Below, one piece after another: positions 26,722 through 35,861 of a DNA stretch of 64,000 bases. The notes beneath the pieces are model-generated. The model had not been told where the DNA came from, searched no databases, and was given only the letters and a program-made list of their open reading frames with translations. A program made the position numbers and the translations under genes. Numbering within the stretch: position 1 is the first letter of the stretch; the number at the start of each line of letters is the position of its first letter. The stretch is taken from contig NZ_MSIF01000021.1 in NCBI RefSeq assembly GCF_001921215.1, forward strand, positions 1-64,000, read 5' to 3'. Origin of the DNA: Actinophytocola xinjiangensis (GTDB lineage: Bacteria; Actinomycetota; Actinomycetes; Mycobacteriales; Pseudonocardiaceae).

Positions 26722-28365
26722 TCAGCGTCGCACGGATCGGGCGCCCCAGTCGAGTCTAATTGGGTCGCTGGCCGGCGTGAGTGGCTCGAATCGCAGGTCG
26801 TCACCGGGGCGCCACCACACCTGGTCAGGGGTTCGCCAGTGCTGGGCGGTGAGCGTGCGCTTGAGCACCTTGTAGGTGGCGGTGCGGGGTAACCGGGTGG
26901 TGACGCGGACGAACCGGGGCACCTGCCGGGGCGCGAGGTCGGCCTGCCCGGTCAGGAACGCGGCGAACTCGGCCGCGTCGAACTCCAGGTCCTCGCGCAG
27001 GACGAGAGCGGCCATCACCTGGTCGCCGGCCCGCGGGTCGGGCACGGCGTAGACGGCGACCTCGGCCAGGTCGGGGTGGCGTTGCAGGATCCGTTCGACG
27101 GGCGCGGCGGCCAGTGGTTCGCCGTCCACGCGCAGCAGTTCGGCGGTGCGGCCGGCGTAGTAGCAGTGGCCGTCCTGGTCGCGGTAGGCGAGGTCGCCGC
27201 TCCAGAACAGGCCGTCGCGCAGCCGGTCGGCGTCGGCCTCGGTGTCGCCGTAGTAGCCGGCGAACAGGCCGGTGCCCCGGGTGTTGACCAGTTCGCCGAC
27301 GGCGTCGGCCTCGTTGGTGAGCCGGCCGTGTTCGTCGTGGACGGCCGGCGGGCAGGGCACGCCGGTGGCCGGGTCGAGCACGGCGAGGTCGGCGCCGAGG
27401 CGGCCGATGGCCTCGGCGGGCAGGCCGGGTGGGCGTTCCAGGACGATGCCGCCCTCGGTGGAGCCGTAGGCGTCGTGGACCTGGCAGGCGAAGCGGTCGG
27501 CGAACGCGGCGATGTCGTGGCGGGTGCCTTCGTTGCCGAACATCACCCGCAGCGGGTTGTCGGCGTCGTCCTCGCGCGGCGGCGTACTGAGGATGTAGGA
27601 AAGCGGTTTCCCCAGGTAGGTGGCGTAGGTGGCGCGGAGCCGGCGGATGTCGTCGACGAACGCGGAGGCGGAGAACCGGCGGCGCAGGGCGATGGCCGCG
27701 CCGGCGGCCAGGCCGGTGGCCCAGCCGGCCATGACCGCGTTGGAGTGGAACATCGGCATCGAGACGTAGGCGGTGTCTCCGGCGCCGAGGCCGTAGCGGT
27801 CGGCCAGGATCCGGCCCGGTCCGGCGATCTTGGCGTGGGTGCAGCGCACGGGGACCGGCTCGCCCTCGGTGCCCGAGGTGAACAGCAGCATGAGCAGGTC
27901 GTCGGGGGTGGCGGGGACCGGGTCGAGCGGGCTGTGGGTGTGCCGGAAGGAGGTGACGTGCCAGGCGGCGGAGTCGATGTCGAGCACCCTGGCGCCGATG
28001 TCCAGGCCCTGTAACAGCTCGACGTAGCGGCTGTCGGTCAGCACGATCTGGCAGTCGGTGCGCCGGATGTCGCTGACCAGCGCCTCGCCCCGGCGGCTGG
28101 TGTTCAGGCCGACGAGGACCGCGCCGGCCAGTGCCGCGCCGCCGAGCAGGAAGGAGAACTCGGGCACGTTGTCGAGCAGGACGCCGACGTGGAACGGGCC
28201 GGGGCGGCGCAGTTCGTTGAGCAGCGCGGCCCGGTTGGCGCTCTCCTGGACGTGGTGCGCCCAGGTCCATCTGATGTCCTCGTAGATCAGGCCGGGGTTC
28301 ACGTCCTCCGCACGGGCGAGCAGCAGCTCGGTGACGGTGGGGAACGTATCCCCTGGCGTGGCCAT
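26722..28365 (-). CDS. fadD17: FadD17, steroid side-chain CoA ligase
   Basis: 547 residues with a strong GGAGGT before ATG 28365. FPTVTELLLARAEDVNPGLI at the start, LLFTSGTEGEPVPVRCTHAK (P-loop; the usual Lys is Val), YVSMPMFHSNAVMAGWATGL and YATYLGKPLSYILSTPP match FadD17 (Rv3506). It activates shortened side-chain acids. It is the last enzyme of fadE26-fadE27-fadD17, the same order as in M. tuberculosis. Confidence 0.92.
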   Translation of the reverse strand: MATPGDTFPTVTELLLARAEDVNPGLIYEDIRWTWAHHVQESANRAALLNELRRPGPFHVGVLLDNVPEFSFLLGGAALAGAVLVGLNTSRRGEALVSDIRRTDCQIVLTDSRYVELLQGLDIGARVLDIDSAAWHVTSFRHTHSPLDPVPATPDDLLMLLFTSGTEGEPVPVRCTHAKIAGPGRILADRYGLGAGDTAYVSMPMFHSNAVMAGWATGLAAGAAIALRRRFSASAFVDDIRRLRATYATYLGKPLSYILSTPPREDDADNPLRVMFGNEGTRHDIAAFADRFACQVHDAYGSTEGGIVLERPPGLPAEAIGRLGADLAVLDPATGVPCPPAVHDEHGRLTNEADAVGELVNTRGTGLFAGYYGDTEADADRLRDGLFWSGDLAYRDQDGHCYYAGRTAELLRVDGEPLAAAPVERILQRHPDLAEVAVYAVPDPRAGDQVMAALVLREDLEFDAAEFAAFLTGQADLAPRQVPRFVRVTTRLPRTATYKVLKRTLTAQHWRTPDQVWWRPGDDLRFEPLTPASDPIRLDWGARSVRR

Positions 28366-28380
28366 CCGGACCTCCTGTGG

Positions 28381-29493
28381 TCAGGCGGGTTCCACGCTCA
28401 AGATGGCGCCGATCCGGCGCAGGTGAGTGGTGGACCCGCCGAGGCTGAACTCGTTGCGTTTCGCGGCACCAAAGAATCGGTGGAGCGGGTACGCCACGTC
28501 AATACCCAGGCCGCCGTGAATATGTACCGCCGTATGAGCGACTCGGTGTCCGCCATCGGACGCCCAGTACTTCGCGGTGTGAATCTCTTTGTGGGAAGGA
28601 AGGTTTTCCGACACTCGCCAGGCGGCCTGCCAGAGCGTCAGCCGGATCGCCTCGACGTCGATGTAACAGTCGGCGAGCCGTTGTCCCACCGCCTGAAATG
28701 TCCCAATCGGTCGTTCAAATTGCACTCTGCGATTTGCATACGAGGCCGTAAGCTGCATCGCCGCCTCGCAAACACCCAGCTGGTGGGCGCACAGTCCGAC
28801 CGTGGCGTGTGCGGTGAGCCACTCGACGACCCGCGCGCCCTCCCCCGGCCGGCCGAGCACCCGGTCGGCGCCGAGAGGCACCTGGGCCAGCTCCAGGAGC
28901 CCGTCGACGCCTCCGTCGGAGACGGTCTGCGGGTGCACGGTGACGCCGAAATCATCCGGAGTGATAAGAAACACAGTCAGTCCGTCGGCCGTCCGCGCGG
29001 GCACCAGGAAAAGGTCGCTGACCGTTCCGAACGGCACGACCGCAAATGCGCCTTGCAGATGCCAAAGTGCAGATGCACTTGCAGATGCCCGTTCAGCCCG
29101 GATCGGCGAGGCTTCGGCGAGTGCCGCCGTCAGTGCCGCCGTGAGTGCCGCCGTCACCACGAGTGACCCCGCGGCGGCCGGCACCGCCCACCGCGCGCAC
29201 TGCTCCTCGGTGCCGAACTCGGCCAGCGCGGCCGCGCCGACCGCGACCGAGGCGAGATAGGGCACCGGCGCGACCACCCGTCCCAGTTCGACCAGCACCG
29301 CGCACCGGGCGAGCACCCCCAGCCCGCTGCCGCCGGCCCGCTCGGGCAGCGCGGCGGCCAGCACCCCGGCCCCGGCCAGGTCGCTCCACAACGCCCGGTC
29401 GAAGTGGACCGGTCCGGTGGGCGTGTGGTCGGCGGCGATCGTCGCGGCCAGCGCCGCCAGTTCCCGGTCGGCCTCGTCCAGTTCGAAGTCCAT
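28381..29493 (-). CDS. fadE27: FadE27 (ChsE5), steroid acyl-CoA dehydrogenase subunit
   Basis: 370 residues from ATG 29493. FERPIGTFQAVGQRLADCYI, HTAVHIHGGLGIDVAYPLHR and EFSLGGSTTHLRRIG match FadE27 (Rv3505). It pairs with FadE26 in an alpha2beta2 enzyme that dehydrogenates C8/C5 side chains. A TAALTAALTAAL repeat lies near residue 125. The stretch 28440-28760 and part of 28930-29110 uses more AT-ending codons (AAT, TAT, AAA, ATA) than its neighbours, which hints at exchange with another source. Confidence 0.92.
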   Translation of the reverse strand: MDFELDEADRELAALAATIAADHTPTGPVHFDRALWSDLAGAGVLAAALPERAGGSGLGVLARCAVLVELGRVVAPVPYLASVAVGAAALAEFGTEEQCARWAVPAAAGSLVVTAALTAALTAALAEASPIRAERASASASALWHLQGAFAVVPFGTVSDLFLVPARTADGLTVFLITPDDFGVTVHPQTVSDGGVDGLLELAQVPLGADRVLGRPGEGARVVEWLTAHATVGLCAHQLGVCEAAMQLTASYANRRVQFERPIGTFQAVGQRLADCYIDVEAIRLTLWQAAWRVSENLPSHKEIHTAKYWASDGGHRVAHTAVHIHGGLGIDVAYPLHRFFGAAKRNEFSLGGSTTHLRRIGAILSVEPA

Positions 29494-29512
29494 CGTGGTC
29501 AGTCCCTTCCGT

Positions 29513-30703
29513 TCACCGCTTGGCCACCGGCAGCCCGAGGCCAACGGCCGCGACGATGTCGCGCTGGACCTCGTTGGTGCCGCCGCCGAAGGTGAGGATC
29601 AGCGCGGTTCGGTGCAGCCGCTCGACGTGGCCGGCCAGCACGGCACCGGGCGAGCCGGCGCGGACGGTGGCGGCCGGGCCGAGGACCTCCATCAGCAGCC
29701 GGTAGGCGTCGATGGCGAACTCGGTGCCGAAGACCTTGGTCGCCGAGGCGTCGGCCGGGCTCAGGCCCTGGCCGACGCCCCAGGCGATCTTCCAGTTGAT
29801 CAGCTTGAGGAACTCGGCCTTGGCGTGCACGCGGGCCAGGTGCACCCGCACCCACTCCTGGTCGATCACCCGGCCGCCCTCGGGCGCGGGGGTCCGGCGG
29901 GCCCATTCGGTGACCTGGCGCAACGCCGAGCGCACCGGCGCGGACGAGGTCAGCGCGACCCGCTCGTGGTTGAGCTGGTTGGTGATCAGCGGCCAGCCCC
30001 GGTTCACCTCGCCCACCAGGTTCGCCGCCGGCACGCGGACGTCCTGGTAGTAGGTGGCGCTGGTGGTGACGCCGGTGAGCGTGTGCACCGGCGTCCACGA
30101 CAGGCCCGGCGCGCTGGTGGGCACGATCAGAATCGACAGGCCCTTGTGCTTGGGCGCGTCCGGGTCGGTGCGAGCGGCCAGCCACACGTAGTCGGCGTGC
30201 TCGATCAGGCTGGTCCACATCTTCTGGCCGTTCACCACGTACTCGTCGCCCTCGCGCACCGCCCGGGTGCGCAGCGACGCGAGGTCGGTGCCGGCCTCCG
30301 GCTCGGAGTAGCCGATCGACAGGTGCAGTTCCCCGGCGGCGATCCTCGGCAGGTAGAACGCCTTCTGGTTCTCGGTGCCGTAGCGCATGATCGTCGGGCC
30401 GATGGTGTTGATCGTCAGGAACGGCACGGGGGCCCCGGCGGCCGCCGCCTCGTCGGCGAAGACGAGCTGGTCGAGCATCGGTCTGGCCTGGCCGCCGTAC
30501 TCGACCGGCCAGCCGAGGGTGAGCCAACCGTCCTTGCCCATCTGCCTGATCGTGTCCTTGTAGACCCCGCCCGAACCGTCGCCGGAGCCCTCACCGCCTT
30601 CCAGGGCGAGCGCCTCGCGGCGGTCGGGGGTCATCAGGGTCGCGAAGTACTCGCGGAGCTCGGAGCGCAGCCGCTCCTGCTCGGGTGTGTAGCCGACGCG
30701 CAT
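29513..30703 (-). CDS. fadE26: FadE26 (ChsE4), steroid acyl-CoA dehydrogenase subunit
   Basis: 396 residues, GGGAGG before ATG 30703. MRVGYTPEQERLRSELREYF, INTIGPTIMRYGTENQKAFY, SIGYSEPEAGTDLASLRT and ILTFGGGTNEVQRDIVAAVG match FadE26 (Rv3504), the subunit that holds the catalytic base of the FadE26-FadE27 pair. It heads the fadE26-fadE27-fadD17 unit, divergent from adh and the mce4 operon under a shared KstR box. Confidence 0.94.
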   Translation of the reverse strand: MRVGYTPEQERLRSELREYFATLMTPDRREALALEGGEGSGDGSGGVYKDTIRQMGKDGWLTLGWPVEYGGQARPMLDQLVFADEAAAAGAPVPFLTINTIGPTIMRYGTENQKAFYLPRIAAGELHLSIGYSEPEAGTDLASLRTRAVREGDEYVVNGQKMWTSLIEHADYVWLAARTDPDAPKHKGLSILIVPTSAPGLSWTPVHTLTGVTTSATYYQDVRVPAANLVGEVNRGWPLITNQLNHERVALTSSAPVRSALRQVTEWARRTPAPEGGRVIDQEWVRVHLARVHAKAEFLKLINWKIAWGVGQGLSPADASATKVFGTEFAIDAYRLLMEVLGPAATVRAGSPGAVLAGHVERLHRTALILTFGGGTNEVQRDIVAAVGLGLPVAKR

Positions 30704-30721
30704 TCGTCCTCCCGACTAGAG

Positions 30722-30737
30722 CTAGAACGCGTTCTAG
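30722..30737. promoter_or_regulatory. KstR box between fadE26 and the adh-mce4 unit
   Basis: CTAGAACGCGTTCTAG is a perfect 16-bp palindrome with full KstR consensus. It lies in the 73-bp gap between the divergent fadE26 and adh starts and so can control both the side-chain dehydrogenase operon and the long operon with sterol import. Confidence 0.94.
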
Positions 30738-30776
30738 AAATGTACTAGAGTCCGAGCGGGACGAGGAGGTCGCGCG

Positions 30777-31862
30777 ATGAAGGCAGCCGTGCTGAACCAG
30801 GTCGGGGACACCACCCTCGAACTCCGCGACGACGTCACCACCACCGACGTCGGGCCGCGCGAGATCCGGGTCAGGGTCCGCGCCACCGGGGTCTGCCACA
30901 GCGACCTGTCCGCCATGGACGGCACGCTGCCCGCGCTCGCGCCGGGGATCATCGGCCACGAGGGCGCCGGCGAGGTCGTGGCCGCCGGCGATCAGGTGGA
31001 GCGCCTGGCGGTCGGCGACCACGTCGCCCTGACCTTCGTGCCGCCCTGCGGGACCTGCGTGAACTGCGTCGGCCGGCGCCCGCACCTGTGCTCGATCCAC
31101 GCCATCGCCGCGTTCGTCACCCCCCGCTTCCTCGTCGGCGACACCCCGGCCTTCGGCTACGCCGGCACCGGAACCTTCGCCGAGGAACTCGTGGTGCCGG
31201 CCGACGGCGCGGTGAAGATCCCCGCCGACGTCCCGTTCGAGATCGCCGCACTGGTCGCCTGCGGGGTGATGACCGGGGTCGGCGCGGTGGTCAACACCGC
31301 CCGGGTCGAACCGGGCGCGACCGTGCTGGTGCTGGGCTGCGGCGGGGTCGGCATCTCGGCCATCCAGGGCGCGCGGCTGGCCGGCGCGGCGATGATCGTC
31401 GCGGTGGACCCGGTGGTCGGCAAGCACGGGACCGCCCGGCACTTCGGCGCCACGCACGCCATCACCCCCGACCAGCTCGCCGAGACCCACGCGACGCTGA
31501 CCGGCAGCCAGGGCTTCGACCACGCCTTCGACGTCGTCGGCGCGCCGGCCACGATCCGCTGCGCCTGGGACAACGCCCGGCGCGGCGGCACGGTCGTCGT
31601 GGTCGGCGCCGGGCGCGGCGACGCCATGGTGTCCTTCTCCGCCCAGGAGCTGTTCCTGCACGACAAGCGCCTGCTCGGCTCGTTCTACGGCGGCGCCGAC
31701 GTGCACCGCGACTACCCCCGGCTGCTGGCGCTGTGGCGGGCGGGCCGGCTGGACCTCGACGGCATGATCAGCCGGCGGATCACCCTCGACGAGATCAACG
31801 ACGGGTTGGCCGCGCTGCGCACCGGCGGGGACCTGATCCGCCAGATCGTCACGTTCGGCTGA
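30777..31862 (+). CDS. Zinc-dependent alcohol dehydrogenase
   Basis: 361 residues, medium-chain dehydrogenase. Catalytic zinc ligands Cys40 and His61-Glu62, structural zinc Cys91, 94, 97 and 105, and the NAD loop VLGCGGVGISAIQGARLAG. As first gene of the mce4 operon under KstR it may oxidise the C26 alcohol made by CYP125 or a C22/C24 alcohol; the aldehyde dehydrogenase two genes on could take the product. Strong SD (GAGGAGGT). Confidence 0.9.
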   Translation: MKAAVLNQVGDTTLELRDDVTTTDVGPREIRVRVRATGVCHSDLSAMDGTLPALAPGIIGHEGAGEVVAAGDQVERLAVGDHVALTFVPPCGTCVNCVGRRPHLCSIHAIAAFVTPRFLVGDTPAFGYAGTGTFAEELVVPADGAVKIPADVPFEIAALVACGVMTGVGAVVNTARVEPGATVLVLGCGGVGISAIQGARLAGAAMIVAVDPVVGKHGTARHFGATHAITPDQLAETHATLTGSQGFDHAFDVVGAPATIRCAWDNARRGGTVVVVGAGRGDAMVSFSAQELFLHDKRLLGSFYGGADVHRDYPRLLALWRAGRLDLDGMISRRITLDEINDGLAALRTGGDLIRQIVTFG

Positions 31863-31867
31863 GCCGC

Positions 31868-32755
31868 GTGGATCCGTTGAGCCTGGCCGGTACGGCCGCG
31901 ATCGTGACCGGGGCCGGCGCGGGTCTGGGCCGGGCGGAGGCGCTGGCGCTGGCGGCGGCCGGCGCGGGGGTGGTGGTCAACGACCTGCCGGGGCGCGCGG
32001 CGGACACGGTCGCCGACGTCGAGGCGCTGGGCGCCCGGGCACTGGCGGTGGAGGGGGACGTCGGGGACGCGGCCACCGCGCGGGCGCTGGTGGACGCGGC
32101 GGTCGAGCACTTCGGCGGGCTGCACGTGGTGGTGAACAACGCCGGCCTGACCCGTGACCGGATGCTGTTCAACCTCAGCGACCAGGAGTGGGACGAGGTG
32201 CTGCGGGTGCATCTGCGCGGCCACTTCCTGCTCTCCCGGGACGCCTGCGCGTACTGGCGCGACCGGGCGCGGGCCACCGGCGGGCCGACCTACGGCCGGG
32301 TGGTGAACACGTCCTCGGAGGCGTTCGCGCTGGGCCCGCCGGGGCAGGCGAACTACGCCGCGGCCAAGGCCGGCATCACCGCGCTGACCCTGGCCACCGA
32401 CCGGGCGATGGCCCGCCACGGCGTGACCGCCAACGCGATCTGCCCGCGCGCGCGGACCGCGATGACCGCGCACGTGTTCGGGCCGGCCCCCGAGGGCGCC
32501 GACCCGCTCTCGCCGGACCAGGTGGCGCCGCTGGTGGCCTATCTGGCCTCGCCGGCGTCGGCGGGGGTGCACGGCCAGGTGTTCCTGGTCCACTCCGGGA
32601 TGGTGGCGCTGCTCGCCCCGCCGACGGTCGAGCGCCGGTTCGACAGTCCTTCGTGGACACCACGGGAACTGCACGACACGGTCGGCGCGTACCTGGCCGG
32701 CCGCGAGGCGACGTTCGCCGCGACCACCCTGACGGCCACGGAGGAGGAGCAATGA
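31868..32755 (+). CDS. chsB1: ChsB1-like short-chain (3-hydroxyacyl-CoA) dehydrogenase
   Basis: 295 residues from GTG 31868, 5 nt after adh. TGAGAGLGRAEALALAAAGA is the cofactor loop, NNAGLTRDRMLFNLSDQEWD and VHLRGHFLLSRDACAYWRD are typical of Rv3502c (ChsB1), NTSSEA and YAAAKAG hold the catalytic Ser, Tyr and Lys. ChsB1 oxidises 3-hydroxy steroid CoA esters in side-chain beta-oxidation. It lies upstream of mce4 as in M. tuberculosis, and the long N-terminal extension of Rv3502c is absent here. Confidence 0.88.
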   Translation: MDPLSLAGTAAIVTGAGAGLGRAEALALAAAGAGVVVNDLPGRAADTVADVEALGARALAVEGDVGDAATARALVDAAVEHFGGLHVVVNNAGLTRDRMLFNLSDQEWDEVLRVHLRGHFLLSRDACAYWRDRARATGGPTYGRVVNTSSEAFALGPPGQANYAAAKAGITALTLATDRAMARHGVTANAICPRARTAMTAHVFGPAPEGADPLSPDQVAPLVAYLASPASAGVHGQVFLVHSGMVALLAPPTVERRFDSPSWTPRELHDTVGAYLAGREATFAATTLTATEEEQ

Positions 32756-34260
32756 CGCTGAGCCTGCGCCAGCACCGCGACGAGGTGGGCCTGACCGACG
32801 GGCAGCTGCTCGTCAACGGCGCCTGGCGCCCGGCCGCCGACGGCGCGACCTGGTCGCACCGCCACCCGGCCACCGGCGAGGTCATCGGCGAGTTCCCGGT
32901 CGCCACCGGGTCCGATGTGGACGACGCGGTCCGCGCGGCCCGCGCGGCGTTCGACGGCTGGGCCAACTCCCGGGCCACCACCCGGATCCAGGTGCTGCAC
33001 CGCTTCGCCGAACTGCTGCGCGACCACGCGCCCGAGCTGCGCGCGGTGCAGGCGCTGGACAACGGCGTGCCGCTGTCGTTCAGCTCCGGCATCTACGCCA
33101 CCTCGGTCGGCGCGGCGGCCGACGTGTTCGACCACCACGCCGGCTGGGTCGACAAGGTCGGCGGGCAGACCCTGCCGCCCTACCAGGGCGGCGACCACCT
33201 GGCGATGACCTTCCGCGAGCCGATCGGCGTGGTGGCCGCGATCCTGCCGTGGAACGCGCCGTTCCTGCTGTTCGCGCAGAAGCTCGCGCCGGCGCTGGGG
33301 GCGGGGTGCACGGTGGTGCTCAAGCCGTCGGAGTTCGCGTCGTTCACCGTGCTGCGGATGGTCGCGCTGCTGGCCGAGGCCGGCCTGCCCGACGGCGTGG
33401 TCAACGTGGTCACCGGCCCCGGCACGCCGACCGGCGAGGCGCTGATCACCCATCCCGGCGTGGACAAGGTCTCGTTCACCGGCAGCCGCGCGGTGGGCCG
33501 GCGCATCGTCGAGGCGTCGGCCGCCACACTCAAGCGGGTGTCGCTGGAGCTGGGCGGCAAGAGCCCGACGCTGGTGTTCCCGGACGCGCCCGACGTCGGC
33601 CTGGCGGCGATGACCACGATGGGCACGGTCACCATGGGCCTGTCCGGCCAGGCCTGTGTCGCGCACACCCGCGCGCTGGTGCACCGCGACGTCTACGACC
33701 AGTTCGTGACGGCCGCGCAGCTGATGGCCGGGCTGATCACCTACGGCGACCCGTTCGAGCCGGGGACCACCTCCAGCCCGCTGATCAACGAGCGGCAGCT
33801 GGCGCGGGTGCTGGGGTTCATCGAGCGCGGCCAGGCGGCCGGGGCGCGGCTGGTGTGCGGCGGCGAACGGGCCGACGGTGACCTGGCGGCCGGGAACTTC
33901 GTGCGCCCGGCGGTGTTCGCCGACGTCGACAACGGCATGGAGATCGCCCGCGAGGAGGTCTTCGGGCCGGTGCTGGCGGTGGTGCCGTTCACCGACGAGG
34001 ACGAGGCGGTGGCGCTGGCCAACGACACCGACTACGGCCTGGGCGCCGGCGTGTACACCGCCGACGCCCGGCGCGCGTTCCGGCTGGCCAGGCGGATCCG
34101 GGCGGGCACGGTCGGGATCAACGGCTTCCAGGTCGAGCCGCACCTGCCCTTCGGCGGGTTCAAGCAGTCGGGCCTTGGCCGCGAGGGTGGGCGCGGTGCC
34201 TTCGAGGCCTACACCGAGCTGAAGACCGTGCTCATGCCGTTGACCGACGAGCTGATGTGA
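32752..34260 (+). CDS. Aldehyde dehydrogenase
   Basis: 502 residues, full-length ALDH. Catalytic Cys302 (LSGQACVAHTR), general base Glu266 (SLELGGKSP), PWNAPFLLFAQKLAPALGAG for NAD binding, and EEVFGPVLAVVPF. ATG overlaps the chsB1 stop (ATGA) after GAGGAGGAGC. Probably oxidises a steroid side-chain aldehyde to the acid before FadD activation, by context. Confidence 0.93.
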   Translation: MTLSLRQHRDEVGLTDGQLLVNGAWRPAADGATWSHRHPATGEVIGEFPVATGSDVDDAVRAARAAFDGWANSRATTRIQVLHRFAELLRDHAPELRAVQALDNGVPLSFSSGIYATSVGAAADVFDHHAGWVDKVGGQTLPPYQGGDHLAMTFREPIGVVAAILPWNAPFLLFAQKLAPALGAGCTVVLKPSEFASFTVLRMVALLAEAGLPDGVVNVVTGPGTPTGEALITHPGVDKVSFTGSRAVGRRIVEASAATLKRVSLELGGKSPTLVFPDAPDVGLAAMTTMGTVTMGLSGQACVAHTRALVHRDVYDQFVTAAQLMAGLITYGDPFEPGTTSSPLINERQLARVLGFIERGQAAGARLVCGGERADGDLAAGNFVRPAVFADVDNGMEIAREEVFGPVLAVVPFTDEDEAVALANDTDYGLGAGVYTADARRAFRLARRIRAGTVGINGFQVEPHLPFGGFKQSGLGREGGRGAFEAYTELKTVLMPLTDELM

Positions 34261-34268
34261 GGCGGGAC

Positions 34269-35030
34269 ATGGGACGGCTGGCGGGGAAGGTCGCGCTGGT
34301 GACGGGGGCGTCCGGCGGGCAGGGCGCGGCGGCCGCACGCCGGTTCGCCGCCGAGGGCGCGACGGTGGTGCTCGCCGACGTCGTCGACGAGCCGGGCCGG
34401 GCGCTGGCCGACGAACTCGGCGCGCACTACCGCCACCTGGACGTGTCGGCCGAGGCGGGCTGGGCCGAGGTGGTCGCCGGGATCGCCGGGGAGCACGGCC
34501 CGGTGACGGTGCTGGTCAACAACGCCGGGGTGCTGCACCTGGCGCCGCTGGCGGAGACCACGCTGGCCGACTACCAGCGGGTGATCGGGGTCAACCAGAC
34601 CGGGGTGTTCCTCGGTATGCGCGCGGTGGCGCCGGGAATGGTGGCGGCCGGCGGCGGCTCGATCATCAACGTGTCCTCTGTGGAGGGTCTGGGCGCCGGG
34701 CAGCTGCTGACCGCCTACACCGCCAGCAAGTTCGCCGTGCGCGGGATGACCAAGGTGGCGGCGCTGGAGCTGGCCGGGGCCGGGGTGCGGGTCAACTCGG
34801 TGCACCCGGGGGTGGTGGCGACCCCGCTGCTGCCCACGGCGCTGGGCGGGGTGGACGTCGACCTGTCGTTCGTCGCCAAGCGGGTGCCGCTGCGGCGGGT
34901 GGCGCAACCGGCGGAGATCGCCGAGCTGGTCCTGTTCCTGGCCAGTGACGAGAGTTCCTACTGCACCGGCGCGGAGTTCGTGGCCGACGGCGGAGTGACC
35001 GCGGGCCACGCGTTGTCCAGTTTCGGGTAA
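34269..35030 (+). CDS. SDR, FabG3-like (20-beta/17-beta hydroxysteroid dehydrogenase type)
   Basis: 253 residues. TGASGGQGAAAARRFAAEGA (cofactor loop), NNAGVLHLAPLAETTL, NVSSVEGLGAG with the catalytic Ser, YTASKFAVRGMTK with Tyr-Lys and ASDESSYCTGAEFVADGG resemble Rv2002 (FabG3), a hydroxysteroid dehydrogenase. Sits directly before yrbE4A in the operon. The exact position oxidised is unknown. Confidence 0.9.
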   Translation: MGRLAGKVALVTGASGGQGAAAARRFAAEGATVVLADVVDEPGRALADELGAHYRHLDVSAEAGWAEVVAGIAGEHGPVTVLVNNAGVLHLAPLAETTLADYQRVIGVNQTGVFLGMRAVAPGMVAAGGGSIINVSSVEGLGAGQLLTAYTASKFAVRGMTKVAALELAGAGVRVNSVHPGVVATPLLPTALGGVDVDLSFVAKRVPLRRVAQPAEIAELVLFLASDESSYCTGAEFVADGGVTAGHALSSFG

Positions 35031-35062
35031 CCGAGCAGGCGCTTGGTCGTTTGTCATGACGG

Positions 35063-35857
35063 GTGATGCTCATGGTCCAGCGTCCGCAACCGGCGCCGGT
35101 GCGCGGCCTCGCCCAGGTCGGCCGGCTGGCCACGCTCGCCTGGGAGGTTCTGCGCCACCTGCCGCGCCGGCCCTTCCAGTTCCGCGAACTCGTCCAGCAG
35201 TGCTGGTTCTTCGCCAGCGTCACGATCCTGCCGGCCGCGCTGGTGTCCATCCCGTTCGGCGCGGTCATCGCGTTGCAGCTCGGCTCGCTGACCACCCAGA
35301 TCGGCGCCCAGTCGTTCACCGGCGCGGCCAGCGCGCTGGCCATCGTGCAACAGGCCAGCCCGCTGATCACCGCGCTGCTGATCGCCGGCGCCGGCGGCTC
35401 GGCGATGTGCGCGGACCTGGGTTCGCGGTCCATCCGCGAGGAGATCGCCGCGCTGGAGGTGCTGGGCGTCTCGCCGGTGCAGCGGCTGGTCGTGCCGCGC
35501 GTGCTGGCCGTGATCGTGGTGGCGGTCCTGCTCAACGGGCTGGTCAGCGTGGTCGGGGTGGTCGGCGGCTACTACTTCAACGTCGTCATGCAGGGCGGGA
35601 CCCCCGGCGCGTACCTGTCCTCGTTCAACGCGCTCGCACAGCTGTCGGACCTGTGGATCAGCGAGGTGAAGGCCGTTCTCTACGGGTTCGTCGCCGGGAT
35701 CGTCGCGGCCTACCGGGGCCTGCACCCCGGGCGGGGCCCGCGCGGGGTCGGCGAGGCGGTCAACCAGACCGTGGTGATCACCTTCCTGCTGCTGTTCCTG
35801 ATCAACGTGGTGATCACCGGGATCTACCTGCAGATCGTTCCCCCGAAGGGAATGTGA
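35063..35857 (+). CDS. yrbE4A: YrbE4A, permease subunit of the Mce4 sterol importer
   Basis: 264 residues from GTG 35063 (ATG 35066 is the next codon). MlaE/YrbE family: several membrane spans, with ALLIAGAGGSAMCADLGSRS and IREEIAALEVLGVSPVQRLV as the conserved EExDA-like cytoplasmic loop that meets the ATPase. Part of a Mce4 complex moving sterols across the membrane; the ATPase (MceG) is encoded elsewhere. The 32-bp gap before it holds a weak palindrome. Confidence 0.95.
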   Translation: MMLMVQRPQPAPVRGLAQVGRLATLAWEVLRHLPRRPFQFRELVQQCWFFASVTILPAALVSIPFGAVIALQLGSLTTQIGAQSFTGAASALAIVQQASPLITALLIAGAGGSAMCADLGSRSIREEIAALEVLGVSPVQRLVVPRVLAVIVVAVLLNGLVSVVGVVGGYYFNVVMQGGTPGAYLSSFNALAQLSDLWISEVKAVLYGFVAGIVAAYRGLHPGRGPRGVGEAVNQTVVITFLLLFLINVVITGIYLQIVPPKGM

Positions 35858-35861
35858 CGCC

